64,000 nucleotides of DNA from Acinetobacter kanungonis (GTDB taxonomy: Bacteria > Pseudomonadota > Gammaproteobacteria > Pseudomonadales > Moraxellaceae), in assembly GCF_009939195.1 (NCBI RefSeq), contig NZ_JAACKC010000001.1, positions 725,390 through 789,389 of the forward strand, written 5' to 3'. This document shows positions 9,602 through 17,875 of the stretch, piece after piece. Numbering within the stretch: position 1 is the stretch's first letter; each line of letters starts with the position of its first letter. The notes under the pieces were generated by a model that saw only the letters and a list, made by a program, of their open reading frames with translations, ran no database searches and had not been told where the DNA came from. The translations under genes and the position numbers were made by a program.

Positions 9602-10792
9602 TTATTTTAAGCAATCCTCAGGTACACGCACCCAACCTTCCATCAAGACACGTGCACTACGGCTCATAATGGCTTTTTTCACTTGCCACTGACCATTTTC
9701 TAAAATGGCCTGCGCTCCGACACGTAATGTGCCCGATGGATGTCCGAAACGTACCGCTTCGCGTTCACCCCCACCCGCAGCCAAGTTCACCAAAGTGCCT
9801 GGAATTGCTGCCGCTGTACCAATTGCAACTGCCGCCGTCCCCATCATGGCATGATGCAGTTTCCCCATAGACAGTGCGCGTACCAATAAATCGGTATCCA
9901 ATTCAGTAATGGCCTTACCACTGGAAGAGACATAGGCTTTCGGTTTAGATACAAAAGCAATTTTCGGGGTATGTTGACGTGTTGTTGCTTCTGCGATGTC
10001 TTGAATCAAGCCCATCTGTTTTGCACCATAAGCACGAATGGTTTCAAAACGCTTCAACGCTTCCGCATCACCATTAATGGCTTCTTGCAATTCTGTACCG
10101 GTGTAACCAATGTCTTCGGCATTTAAGAATATGGTTGGAATCCCTGCATTAATAAATGTTGCAGGGAACGAGCCAATGTTTGGAACGTCCAACGTATCGA
10201 CCAGATTGCCTGTTGGGAACATGGCACCGCCATCTTCGCCATCATCCGCAGGATCCAAGAATTCAATTTGCACTTCCGCCGCAGGAAAAGTTACGCCATC
10301 AAGTTCAAAATCCCCTGTTTCTTGTACTTGTCCATAGGTGATTGGGACATGGGCAATAATGGTTTTCTGAATATTTACCTGCCAGATACGCACCGTGCAA
10401 ATGCCATTTTCAGGAATACGTGCTGCATCGACCAGCCCGTTGGAAATCGCAAATGAACCAACCGCTGCGGTTAAGTTGCCACAGTTGCCGCTCCAATCCA
10501 CAAAAGGTTGATCAATCGAGACTTGCCCAAACAGATAATCCACATCATGCTCAGCTTGGGTGCTTTTCGCCAAAATGACGGTTTTGCTGGTACTTGAGGT
10601 TGCACCGCCCATGCCATCAATTTGTTTAGCATAAGGATCTGGACTACCAATCACGCGTAATAAAATTTGATCACGGATTTTGCCTGCGACTTGAGCCGCT
10701 TCTGGTAAATCATCACGCTTAAAAAATACACCCTTGCTGGTACCACCACGCATATAGGTCGCGGGGATTTTAATCTGTGGAGCGAAACTCAT
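9602..10792 (-). CDS. prpF: 2-methylaconitate isomerase PrpF family
   Basis: 396 residues, the usual PrpF length. The N-terminus PATYMRGGTSKGVFFKRDDL is the family hallmark, with the conserved Cys in WSGNCGNLTAAVG. PrpF isomerises 2-methylaconitate alongside the AcnD dehydratase in the 2-methylcitrate cycle for propionate. Here it stands alone: prpB, prpC and acnD are not nearby. Other members of this fold isomerise other tricarboxylates (for example 4-oxalomesaconate), so the substrate should be regarded as provisional. It has its own terminator and a long divergent promoter region shared with the AroP-like permease. Confidence 0.85.
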   Translation of the reverse strand: MSFAPQIKIPATYMRGGTSKGVFFKRDDLPEAAQVAGKIRDQILLRVIGSPDPYAKQIDGMGGATSSTSKTVILAKSTQAEHDVDYLFGQVSIDQPFVDWSGNCGNLTAAVGSFAISNGLVDAARIPENGICTVRIWQVNIQKTIIAHVPITYGQVQETGDFELDGVTFPAAEVQIEFLDPADDGEDGGAMFPTGNLVDTLDVPNIGSFPATFINAGIPTIFLNAEDIGYTGTELQEAINGDAEALKRFETIRAYGAKQMGLIQDIAEATTRQHTPKIAFVSKPKAYVSSSGKAITELDTDLLVRALSMGKLHHAMMGTAAVAIGTAAAIPGTLVNLAAGGGEREAVRFGHPSGTLRVGAQAILENGQWQVKKAIMSRSARVLMEGWVRVPEDCLK

Positions 10793-11108
10793 TGTCGTTC
10801 AATCCTTCCTGATTGGCTGTTTTGCAATATTTGATCAATTTAAACCGTATCCATCATACTGCTTTTTATGGAAAAAAATGTTCTTGCAGGACTTAAGTAT
10901 AAAAAAGCAACGCTTGATCATTTTTTTGACATCACGCAGAACGATAGAGTCATTTTTTAAATAAATCTAAACAATTGATTCATCATTCAATTTTATATGC
11001 AAAAAAAGAAATAATCCTAGTGAAATGATTTGACCGATCGTTCATCTACTAGGCTAAGTGTAATCAATCCTTTACAATCCATACACATTCATCGTCGGGC
11101 TGAGAACT
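10793..11108. other. Divergent prpF/aroP-like intergenic region
   Basis: 316 bp of AT-rich non-coding DNA with divergent promoters expected. The one clear structure is a 14-bp near-palindrome TGACCGATCGTTCA at 11031-11044 (one mismatched pair), about 65 bp before the permease start, a candidate operator. I see no ORF or RNA gene. Confidence 0.5.
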
Positions 11109-12464
11109 TTGAACAATAACTCTTCACAACTTCAGCGTGGCTTAAAGAACCGTCACATCCAACTTATCGCCATGGGTGGCGCAATTGGTACAGGCTTATT
11201 CTTAGGTTCCGCACAGGTTATTCAATCTGCAGGTCCATCCATCATTCTAGGTTATGCCATTGGTGGTTTAATTGCATTTTTGATTATGCGTCAATTAGGG
11301 GAAATGATTGTCCATGAACCAGTAGCAGGTTCATTTAGTCATTTTGCTTATCAATACTGGGGCAAATTCCCTGGCTTCCTTGCTGGTTGGAATTACTGGA
11401 TTCTGTATATTTTAGTGGCCATGACCGAGCTAACTGCGGTTGCTAAATATATTAATTACTGGTGGCCTCATATCCCTGCTTGGGCTTCCGTACTGTTCTT
11501 CTTCGTTGTCATTACCCTCATTAACTTGGGTAATGTGAAGTTCTACGGCGAATCGGAATTCTGGTTAGCAATCATTAAAGTTGCTGCGGTTATTTCCATG
11601 ATCGTCTTCGGTTTATATTTATTATTAACTGCAGATGCCACTTCTACAGCTTCATTTAGTAACCTTTGGACTCATGGCGGATTCTTCCCGAATGGTTTTG
11701 AAGGCTTATTCTATATGTTGGCTTTCTTGATGTTCGCCTTTGGGGGGATTGAACTGATCGGGATGGCAGCCGCAGAAGCGAAAGATCCAGAAAAAACCAT
11801 TCCTAAAGCCATTAACCAAGTCGTTTTCCGTGTGCTGATTTTCTATGTTGGCTCATTGACAATTCTATTGTCTTTAGTGCCTTGGAATGCGCTGGATTTA
11901 GGTGGTTTAGATAAAAGTCCTTTCGTGATGATTTTTAGCCAAATGGGCATTCAATGGGCTGCACATTTACTGAACTTCATTATCTTGACTGCTGCATTGT
12001 CGGTTTATAACAGTGGTATGTACGCGAATAGCCGTATGTTGTTTGGTTTAGCGGAACAAGGAAATGCGCCAAAAGTTTTCTTGAAAGTGAACAAACAAGG
12101 CGTGCCAATTCCAGCAGTACTGTTCTCTGCATTGCTGATTTTCGGATGCGTATTGTTGAACTACTTCGTACCTGAAGATGCACTGGGTCATTTGATGTAT
12201 ATCGTGGTTGGTGCTCTGGTACTTAACTGGGCAATGATTAGCTTGACTCACTTGAAATTCCGTCAAGCGATGAAAGCAACAGCGACTCAAACCAAATTCC
12301 CTTCACTTTGGTCGCCAATCAGCAACTATTTAGTCCTGATCTTTATTGCACTTGTTCTTTACATTATGTGGACTCAAGGCTTTAAAGAATCTGTATTGAT
12401 GTTGCCAGCGTGGATTGTGCTCATGCTCATCTTCTTTAAAATTATTAAACCAAGCAAAAGCTAA
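11109..12464 (+). CDS. AroP-type aromatic amino acid permease
   Basis: 451 residues, 12 hydrophobic segments, APC superfamily (AAT family). The N-terminus LQRGLKNRHIQLIAMGGAIG and later ALSVYNSGMYANSRMLFGLA match E. coli AroP closely; SNLW and PNGFEGL are also shared. It should import phenylalanine, tyrosine and tryptophan with H+. The start is a TTG at 11109; the next Met (residue 22) would cut into helix 1, so the TTG is preferred, with a weak GGGCTGAG ahead of it. Other AAT members (PheP, ProY, histidine permeases) are close, so specificity is likely but not proven. A strong terminator follows. Confidence 0.85.
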   Translation: MNNNSSQLQRGLKNRHIQLIAMGGAIGTGLFLGSAQVIQSAGPSIILGYAIGGLIAFLIMRQLGEMIVHEPVAGSFSHFAYQYWGKFPGFLAGWNYWILYILVAMTELTAVAKYINYWWPHIPAWASVLFFFVVITLINLGNVKFYGESEFWLAIIKVAAVISMIVFGLYLLLTADATSTASFSNLWTHGGFFPNGFEGLFYMLAFLMFAFGGIELIGMAAAEAKDPEKTIPKAINQVVFRVLIFYVGSLTILLSLVPWNALDLGGLDKSPFVMIFSQMGIQWAAHLLNFIILTAALSVYNSGMYANSRMLFGLAEQGNAPKVFLKVNKQGVPIPAVLFSALLIFGCVLLNYFVPEDALGHLMYIVVGALVLNWAMISLTHLKFRQAMKATATQTKFPSLWSPISNYLVLIFIALVLYIMWTQGFKESVLMLPAWIVLMLIFFKIIKPSKS

Positions 12465-12485
12465 GTAGCTTTTGTACGGAGTTTA

Positions 12486-12518
12486 AAAGTTATTGTTTCG
12501 GCAATAACTTTTTTTTTG
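12486..12518 (+). terminator. Terminator of the AroP-like permease
   Basis: A 10-bp perfect stem AAAGTTATTG / CAATAACTTT (12486-12495 with 12502-12511), loop TTTCGG, followed by a long T run. Confidence 0.92.
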
Positions 12519-12548
12519 CTTTAAAATCAGTTACATTATTCCCGTTTT

Positions 12549-12621
12549 GCGCTCTTAGCTTAACTGGATAGAGCAGTTGCCTCCTAAGCGACCGACGTGG
12601 GTTCGAGTCCCGCAGAGCGCA
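12549..12621 (+). tRNA. tRNA-Arg (anticodon CCT)
   Basis: A 73-nt cloverleaf. Acceptor GCGCTCT pairs with AGAGCGC, discriminator A at 12621. Anticodon arm GTTGC/GCGAC encloses loop CTCCTAA with anticodon CCT, reading AGG. T arm GTGGG/CCCGC encloses TTCGAGT. CCA is not encoded. Such tRNA genes are common integration sites, and an unusual low-GC gene follows. Confidence 0.96.
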
Positions 12622-12744
12622 CATATTATTAAACCAATTTCGGAGCCTGTGTTAGGAAAACTTATTGATAGCAACTATTTAAAATTAGAAAAAATATCAA
12701 AGGTTCGATATATCCTAATAAACTCAATATTACTTAAACAGATA

Positions 12745-12802
12745 GCTTAATGGCTTGTCTAATATGTGTGAAAACCTTATACGACAAGGGATTCCATTAA
12801 GC
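12745..12802. repeat. Imperfect inverted repeat, possible MITE remnant
   Basis: GCTTAATGG-CTTGTC (12745-12759) is mirrored by GACAAG-GGATT-CCATTAAGC (12783-12802): two matched blocks of 9 and 6 bp, with five extra bases in the right arm. It lies between the tRNA and the SUFU-like gene, 37 bp beyond that gene's stop. No T run follows, so it is not a standard terminator. A transposable-element end or a folded RNA element are both possible. Confidence 0.6.
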
Positions 12803-12838
12803 CATGCTTTAGGGGTGAATATACATTTTATTAATTCA

Positions 12839-13627
12839 CTATTTCAGGATTGATGGTCTTTGTCGGTCACTGATCTGTCCTATCTGTGCATCCATTAGTT
12901 TCTTTAATAGAGCATCACGACCATTTTCTATTGACCATTGCATTTCATCGTCCGTGATAACGGTGGCGATTAAAAGCTGCATATTTCCATTAGGCAATTT
13001 GATATCTGTAGGTAAAGGCTTTTGTGCTTTAGCTATAAGCACATTAATGGTGTCATTCTCATTATTACCTACAGGTATCGCTTCGACTGTTAAACCATTA
13101 TTCTTTTCTACTCTAGCCAATAGATCTACATCATTCAGTAGAACTATATTTCCTGTCCATTGCATAAACCAAAGTGGCCATTCAGCATTTTCTTTTGCAA
13201 TCATGAGCACTTCATATCCATAACCAGCTTTTCCAGATACAGATTTGACTTTACTCTTTTTCTCTAATTTTGATGAGCTGGAAATGACCCTACCCTGTTC
13301 ATTATATTTAACCTCAATATCTTTAGCTGTTAAGCTTGCAGGCATATCACTATTAGTAAGGCCAAAAGTAGAATATACCCATAGCCCCTTTTTGATTTTG
13401 TCAGCAGATATTACGTAAAAACCACCACCCGGCCAAACACCAAATAAGTTTGGGGCTTTCATGATGTCATTAGGTAGCTTCCCTATATTTTTCTCGTAAA
13501 AAGCTTCTCGGGCATCATAGACGTGCTGCCATTCTTTTTCTGGGCTATTTTGAGCAAAGCCAATAGTAGACGCCGTAAGTGTAGTGAGCCCAAATAAAAA
13601 TTTTATAAACTTCATATTCTTAAGCAT
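12839..13627 (-). CDS. Secreted SUFU-domain-like protein
   Basis: 262 residues with a signal peptide (MKFIKFLFGLTTLTASTIGFAQ), so probably periplasmic. The body resembles bacterial suppressor-of-fused (SUFU) domains: YSTFGLTNSDMP, GYGYEVLMIAKENAEWPLWF and a C-terminal ATVITDDEMQWSIENGRDA that matches the usual end of the fold. Most bacterial SUFU proteins are cytoplasmic, often immunity-like proteins near polymorphic toxins; a secreted form is unusual. No toxin gene is beside it. The gene is AT-rich and lies next to a tRNA. The ATG at 13627 has AGAGAA 9 nt upstream; the family call rests on motif memory. Confidence 0.65.
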   Translation of the reverse strand: MLKNMKFIKFLFGLTTLTASTIGFAQNSPEKEWQHVYDAREAFYEKNIGKLPNDIMKAPNLFGVWPGGGFYVISADKIKKGLWVYSTFGLTNSDMPASLTAKDIEVKYNEQGRVISSSSKLEKKSKVKSVSGKAGYGYEVLMIAKENAEWPLWFMQWTGNIVLLNDVDLLARVEKNNGLTVEAIPVGNNENDTINVLIAKAQKPLPTDIKLPNGNMQLLIATVITDDEMQWSIENGRDALLKKLMDAQIGQISDRQRPSILK

Positions 13628-13866
13628 TTATTTTCTCTATGTATGAATACGGAGTGATTCTACCAAACTAGTTATAGTCGACCCAGCTTTGAACCTATAT
13701 CCAACCATATATATTTCTATCTAAATCAACATCAGCTTGCTAGGAAGCTAAACTTAATCCACACACCTTCATTCAGATTTCTTTTAAAAATCAATCTTAA
13801 AATTGATGAAAAAAAATTTACATGCTAAAAATTAAGTAACACCAATAAAAGATTGCCAAGATTGAT

Positions 13867-14835
13867 ATGAATAAAATACTCGCATCCCTCCTTTTCAGTA
13901 CCAGCTTAATAAGTCTTCATACGTTTGCCACTTCCCCACCTGCGCCAATCCAGCAACAGCAGCAAGTTGCAGGCTATTACCAATATCAAGCAGGTCATGC
14001 GCAAATCACGGCACTTTTAGATGGGACCAATTTCCTCTCGCCTACGCTATTTAAAAATCTGCCTGAAAAAGATGTGCATCAAGTTTTAAAGAAATACTAT
14101 GCCGACCAAGAAAAAGGGGTACAGACCTCAATTAATGCCTTTTTAGTCAATACTGGGCATTCTCTGGTCCTGATCGACAGCGGTGCTGCGAGTTGTTTTG
14201 GCTCACATTTAGGTTCAGTGTTAAGCAATCTCAAAGCCTCAGGTTATCAACCAGAACAGGTCGATACCATTTTACTAACGCATCTTCATCCAGATCACGT
14301 CTGCGGGATTAGCAAAAATGGCGTCGCAAATTTCCCAAATGCAACCGTTTATGTTTCCAATTCTGAAGCCAGTTTTTGGCTAAACCCTAAACAGGTCAAG
14401 CAACTACCAAAAGAGAAGCAGGCTGGCTTCCTCGCCACGGTGGAAAAAATTAAAGCAGCCATTGCTCCCTATCAAGTTCAGCAACGTTTCAAAACCTATC
14501 AATTGGGAGATAACATTAAAAACTTTAAAGTGATTAGCACCCCTGGACATACACCAGGACATTTTAGCTATGAACTAAAAACTACAGATGAAACCGTGGT
14601 ATTTATTGGCGATATTGTGCATTCACATACAGTACAATTCGACAAACCAGAAACTGCCATTGATTTTGATGTAGACCCAAAACAGGCAGTGGCAACGCGC
14701 TTAAAACAGTTTGCTGAATATGCGAAAAATGGCGAAACCATTGCAGCACCGCATTTACCTTTCCCGGGGATTGGACACATCTACTCTGCGGATGAAAAAA
14801 GCTATCAATGGATTCCCGCGCACTTTAAAGATTAA
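13867..14835 (+). CDS. Periplasmic metallo-beta-lactamase-fold hydrolase
   Basis: 322 residues with an N-terminal signal peptide (ILASLLFSTSLISLHTFA). The zinc motif is intact: THLHPDHVCG (HXHXDH), then STPGHTPGH, GDIVHSH and a terminal APHLPFPGIGH. This is the subgroup of MBL-fold hydrolases related to N-acyl-homoserine lactonases and MPH/QsdA-like enzymes, but the mature substrate cannot be read from sequence. Export to the periplasm suggests a small external or cell-wall-derived substrate. It is monocistronic; the neighbouring lipoprotein operon is convergent. Confidence 0.88.
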   Translation: MNKILASLLFSTSLISLHTFATSPPAPIQQQQQVAGYYQYQAGHAQITALLDGTNFLSPTLFKNLPEKDVHQVLKKYYADQEKGVQTSINAFLVNTGHSLVLIDSGAASCFGSHLGSVLSNLKASGYQPEQVDTILLTHLHPDHVCGISKNGVANFPNATVYVSNSEASFWLNPKQVKQLPKEKQAGFLATVEKIKAAIAPYQVQQRFKTYQLGDNIKNFKVISTPGHTPGHFSYELKTTDETVVFIGDIVHSHTVQFDKPETAIDFDVDPKQAVATRLKQFAEYAKNGETIAAPHLPFPGIGHIYSADEKSYQWIPAHFKD

Positions 14836-14962
14836 TTGCTAACTAAGATTGCCCTTACCTAAAAATGAGCGTAAGCAATAGCATGGATTTAATCGTCTTA
14901 GTGATCCAACTAAAGACTATTACCCTGTTAATAAAGAAAATTAATTAGAGAGCTTCATCAAA

Positions 14963-14990
14963 AAAATCCCCTCACTTGAGGGGATTTTGA
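14963..14990 (-). terminator. Terminator of the CsgG/DUF4810/DUF799 operon
   Basis: Stem AAAATCCCCTCA / TGAGGGGATTTT (14963-14974 with 14977-14988), with a T run on the minus strand, directly after the DUF799 stop. It can also serve the converging MBL gene. Confidence 0.88.
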
Positions 14991-15671
14991 TTATTGCTGA
15001 GGGCTTAAGGCATTTTGTGAAAAATTTGGGGAGCGAGGTCCATACAATAGCCCTTTTTGTTGAGCTAACTGTGGTGCATAAAGCTGCACACTCACACTAT
15101 TCGAGAGTACGTATGCCTTATCGGACAAATGATTGGCAATCTGATCCACCAAAGCGCCAACCAGCATTCCCACCAAACCAGCATTACTATTATTATTGGC
15201 TTGTTGGATTTTCTCCTGACCTTCCCATAATAAAGCACCCGTTTTTAAATCGATCAATTTAGCCTCAACCGCAACGGTAGACGTCGATTGGATGACTTGG
15301 TACTTAGAACCATATTCTTTGACTTTGACATATAGTGCTGCATCAGCGCCAAAGATTTCATTCAGCTTTTGAATTGGAATTTGCTGCGCATCATAGCCAT
15401 TGGTCACGCCATTTTCTTTAAATAGCGTATCTACCACAGAAATTGGGAACACGTAATAACCCGCTTCTGCCACAGGCAAAGTTACTGTAGACCAATATCC
15501 ATAAGTTGCACGAGTATCAGGTGACTCATTCACAGGTGGCAACACTAAAATTGATTTCGGCATATTGGCTATATATGCTGATAAATCACGGTTATTTTTT
15601 GGCGTGGTTACACAGCCCGTCAACAATGTTGCAGCAAGACCCAATATAAAAAGTTGCTTAAGCTTCTTCAT
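14991..15671 (-). CDS. DUF799/GNA1162-family lipoprotein
   Basis: 226 residues with lipobox LLTGC (Cys20). The mature part contains SILVLPPVNESPDTRATYGY, TLPVAEAGYYVFP and GADAALYVKVKEYG, the DUF799 signature also seen in meningococcal GNA1162. It ends in a low-complexity Gln/Pro tail. It is the last gene of a three-gene operon and its start overlaps the stop of the DUF4810 gene by 4 nt, so the two are translationally coupled. Family role: probable outer-membrane lipoprotein of an uncharacterised complex with the CsgG-like protein upstream. Confidence 0.87.
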   Translation of the reverse strand: MKKLKQLFILGLAATLLTGCVTTPKNNRDLSAYIANMPKSILVLPPVNESPDTRATYGYWSTVTLPVAEAGYYVFPISVVDTLFKENGVTNGYDAQQIPIQKLNEIFGADAALYVKVKEYGSKYQVIQSTSTVAVEAKLIDLKTGALLWEGQEKIQQANNNSNAGLVGMLVGALVDQIANHLSDKAYVLSNSVSVQLYAPQLAQQKGLLYGPRSPNFSQNALSPQQ

Positions 15672-16045
15672 TTCACACTCCCCGCAACAGATTGAGCTGT
15701 CATCTTATTCAATAGCCGATCCATCAGGACTGTCGATTCTGGGTAAGTTTGACGTTCAAGCTCAAAATATTGAATCGCGCGCGGTCCATTATTGATATTC
15801 AAATTTAATAAGCCAAGATGCGCATATAAACCTGGTGGCACGGTTGCATTTTTGGCTTTCGCTTTTTCAATATCTTTTTCAAGTTGAGCAATCTGTTCTT
15901 GCGGAGAGGTCTTCTCTGGTACACTCAGCATCAGATAGGTTTGCTGCGGGTATTGCCCCCAGCTATAGAGAGACTTTGGCGCCGAAACACAGCCAACCAA
16001 TGTCATACTGCAAAGTGCAGCTAAAATTAATCCTATTTTTTTCAT
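15668..16045 (-). CDS. DUF4810 lipoprotein
   Basis: 125 residues with lipobox LVGC (Cys19), then SLYSWGQYPQQTYLML, an acidic helix (EQIAQLEKDIEKAKAKN) and a TPR-like end (GLYAHLGLLNLNINNGPRAI). This matches DUF4810, which is almost always found between a CsgG-like and a DUF799 lipoprotein. It is the middle gene: 13 bp after the CsgG-like stop, and overlapping the DUF799 gene. The helical repeat suggests a protein-protein scaffold; function is unknown. Confidence 0.87.
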   Translation of the reverse strand: MKKIGLILAALCSMTLVGCVSAPKSLYSWGQYPQQTYLMLSVPEKTSPQEQIAQLEKDIEKAKAKNATVPPGLYAHLGLLNLNINNGPRAIQYFELERQTYPESTVLMDRLLNKMTAQSVAGSVK

Positions 16046-16058
16046 TGCTTCAAACCAA

Positions 16059-16730
16059 TTACTGCGCAGACCATTTATTGGTTTGAATATCTAAGACCAA
16101 GTTATTCACCGCTTCACGTACTGCCAAATCTAAAACTTTACCGTTTAGAGTTGAATCATAAGAAGCGGTAGAGCCAAAACCGAGTACTTCGCGCTCGCTT
16201 AATGCATACTCACCCGCACCTTGAACGGAATGAACAATTTCCGCAGTCTTAACATCGACAATATTTAAGTTCACTTTGGCATAGGCAATTTGCGTTTTAC
16301 CACGCCCCAATATACCAAACAGCTGATGGTCACCCACTTCTTTACGACCAAATTCAGAAACATCACCCGTTAAGACATAACGTGCGCCTTTAATCGCTTG
16401 TGAAGATTTGGTAAAGCCTGCTTCTTGTTGTAACTCAGCCAAATTGTCACGGTTTAATACCGAGAAATAACCTGATTGTTGTAAATGAGTCTCTAAAATG
16501 GTTTTTGCCTGACCACCTAAACGGTCAACATTATCCGAGAAAATTCCGCGCATATAGCTTGAACGGTTGTCAAATTTACCCACTGAAACAGGTGTTTTAA
16601 CGCCAGTATATTTTACAGTTGCAACTGCCGCTGTGACTTGAGACGCTTGAATCGTTTTGGAGGTTTCTGTGGTTGAACATGCCGATAAGGTTAAGCCGCT
16701 AAAAACTGCTGTAAAAATAATTTTTTTCAA
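16059..16730 (-). CDS. CsgG/HfaB-family lipoprotein
   Basis: 223 residues starting with TTG at 16730 and lipobox LSAC (Cys18). The body carries CsgG features: TPVSVGKFDNRSSYMRGIF, ILETHLQQSGYFSVLNRDNL, GARYVLTGDVSEFG and VNLNIVDVKTAEIVHSVQGAGEYALS. CsgG itself forms the outer-membrane curli export pore, but no curli genes are here. This homologue is shorter than E. coli CsgG (277) and belongs to the lineage paired with DUF4810 and DUF799. A pore or ring-forming outer-membrane role is inferred. It is first in the operon, under the promoter at 16769-16795. Confidence 0.87.
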   Translation of the reverse strand: MKKIIFTAVFSGLTLSACSTTETSKTIQASQVTAAVATVKYTGVKTPVSVGKFDNRSSYMRGIFSDNVDRLGGQAKTILETHLQQSGYFSVLNRDNLAELQQEAGFTKSSQAIKGARYVLTGDVSEFGRKEVGDHQLFGILGRGKTQIAYAKVNLNIVDVKTAEIVHSVQGAGEYALSEREVLGFGSTASYDSTLNGKVLDLAVREAVNNLVLDIQTNKWSAQ

Positions 16731-16735
16731 GATTT

Positions 16736-16770
16736 ATCCCGCTGATATTTATTAAAAAAATCGGCGGGAT
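16736..16770 (-). repeat. Inverted repeat in the CsgG leader
   Basis: ATCCCGC (16736-16742) / GCGGGAT (16764-16770), extended by GAT/ATC after one mismatch. The left arm contains the GCGGGA that would serve as the RBS for the TTG start. The right arm overlaps the -10, so it may be outside the RNA if initiation is at the usual distance; a DNA operator is the alternative. Confidence 0.5.
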
Positions 16771-16795
16771 TATAGCAAGTTACACTCTAGTTACA
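16769..16795 (-). promoter_or_regulatory. Promoter of the CsgG operon with tandem TGTAAC repeat
   Basis: On the minus strand, an extended -10 TGCTATAAT (TATAAT at 16769-16774) is preceded by TGTAAC-N5-TGTAAC (16779-16784 and 16790-16795). This is a direct repeat of 11-bp period where the -35 should be, and no good -35 hexamer is present. The arrangement fits an activator-dependent promoter with an OmpR-family dimer bound at the repeat. Confidence 0.6.
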
Positions 16796-16828
16796 TATAG
16801 AGAATGACGAATTAAGATTCCGAATCTA

Positions 16829-17452
16829 TTACTTCATCCCAAAAATCAGTTTAAGACCCAGTACGGTCATGACCCCACCTGCGACACGGTCAAACAGGGC
16901 TTTCGATTTTAGATAAACTTTGCGTGGACCTTCTGCCGATAAGGCAACGGCAACCAGCGAATACCAGCCTGCATCAATAAAGAAGCACAGCATTGGTAAA
17001 ACCACATAGAAATAAGTTGGAATGTCTTTCGGTAATAATGCCGTGAAAATACTGGCTAAGATCACCGCAATTTTCGGATTACTCATTTGTGTGATCAAAC
17101 CTAAACGATAGGCTTGCTTGTAGCTCATAGGTTCAGCCGAACCATTCGGACTATCCATTGGCTCTTTGGCATGTTTGATAATTTTATAGGCAATCCAAAG
17201 TAAATATAAACCACCACAAATTTTTAAGACCAAATAGGCAGAAGGCACAGCCAGTAAAATCGCCTGTAAGCCCATGACGGCCAACAAGCCAAATAATGCA
17301 GCACCAGTCCCTGTTCCCAGTGCCGTAAACAAACCATGCTTACGTGAAATCGCAATCGAGTTTTTCGCTACATAAATAAAAGTCGGTCCTGGGCTAATGG
17401 CACCTAACATTAAAGCCAAGGTAATTGAACCTAATATGATCAGCGATTCCAA
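16829..17452 (-). CDS. LysE/RhtB-family amino acid exporter
   Basis: 207 residues with six hydrophobic segments and the family start GAISPGPTFIYVAKNSIA followed by GLFTALGTGTGAALFGL. LysE/RhtB proteins export amino acids such as lysine, threonine or homoserine lactone across the inner membrane. YRLGLITQMSNPKIAVILAS is the conserved central loop and helix. Its substrate is unknown. It is monocistronic and divergent from the oleate hydratase. Confidence 0.9.
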   Translation of the reverse strand: MESLIILGSITLALMLGAISPGPTFIYVAKNSIAISRKHGLFTALGTGTGAALFGLLAVMGLQAILLAVPSAYLVLKICGGLYLLWIAYKIIKHAKEPMDSPNGSAEPMSYKQAYRLGLITQMSNPKIAVILASIFTALLPKDIPTYFYVVLPMLCFFIDAGWYSLVAVALSAEGPRKVYLKSKALFDRVAGGVMTVLGLKLIFGMK

Positions 17453-17875
17453 AGAGCACCTCGATGCATTGGGAGAAAAAATGGTGCACTATTCTAGACA
17501 AAATCTGCACCAAAACCTATCAAAAAATGCACTATATGCGATAAAAAGATTCAAAGATTTAAGTCGAAGTTTATTCTCATATTGCTAAAAACTCTTAATT
17601 CAATACACTTGTAAAGTATTTTCTTTATCTTAATAAATTCAAACCAATTAGAGCAATAACTCAATATATTATTTATTTTCATATGCTTGAAATAATAACA
17701 CAGGATTATTTCATTTCGTTTTCATCTCTGAATTTCCCATAAAACAATTTTTTTGATCAAAATTTAGCATCAAATCTTCACATTTCTTTCATAGCTTTTT
17801 TCTATACATAATCACATACTCAAAATATGGGTTTATTTTACTTTCTGATAAAAAATGACAACCGAGGGTTTATCC
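17453..17875. other. Divergent lysE-type/ohyA intergenic region
   Basis: About 420 bp, very AT-rich and without a credible ORF. It holds the promoters of both flanking genes. A perfect 12-bp palindrome TTTTGATCAAAA at 17751-17762, about 115 bp ahead of the oleate hydratase start, could be a regulator site. Nothing else stands out. Confidence 0.45.

Noticed and set aside
12622..13866. Prophage or island attachment repeat from the tRNA 3' end
   Set aside because: I found no second copy of the tRNA 3' end and no integrase.
16800..16829. GATTCCGAATC palindrome after the LysE-type gene as terminator
   Set aside because: Stem is only 5 bp and there is no T run.
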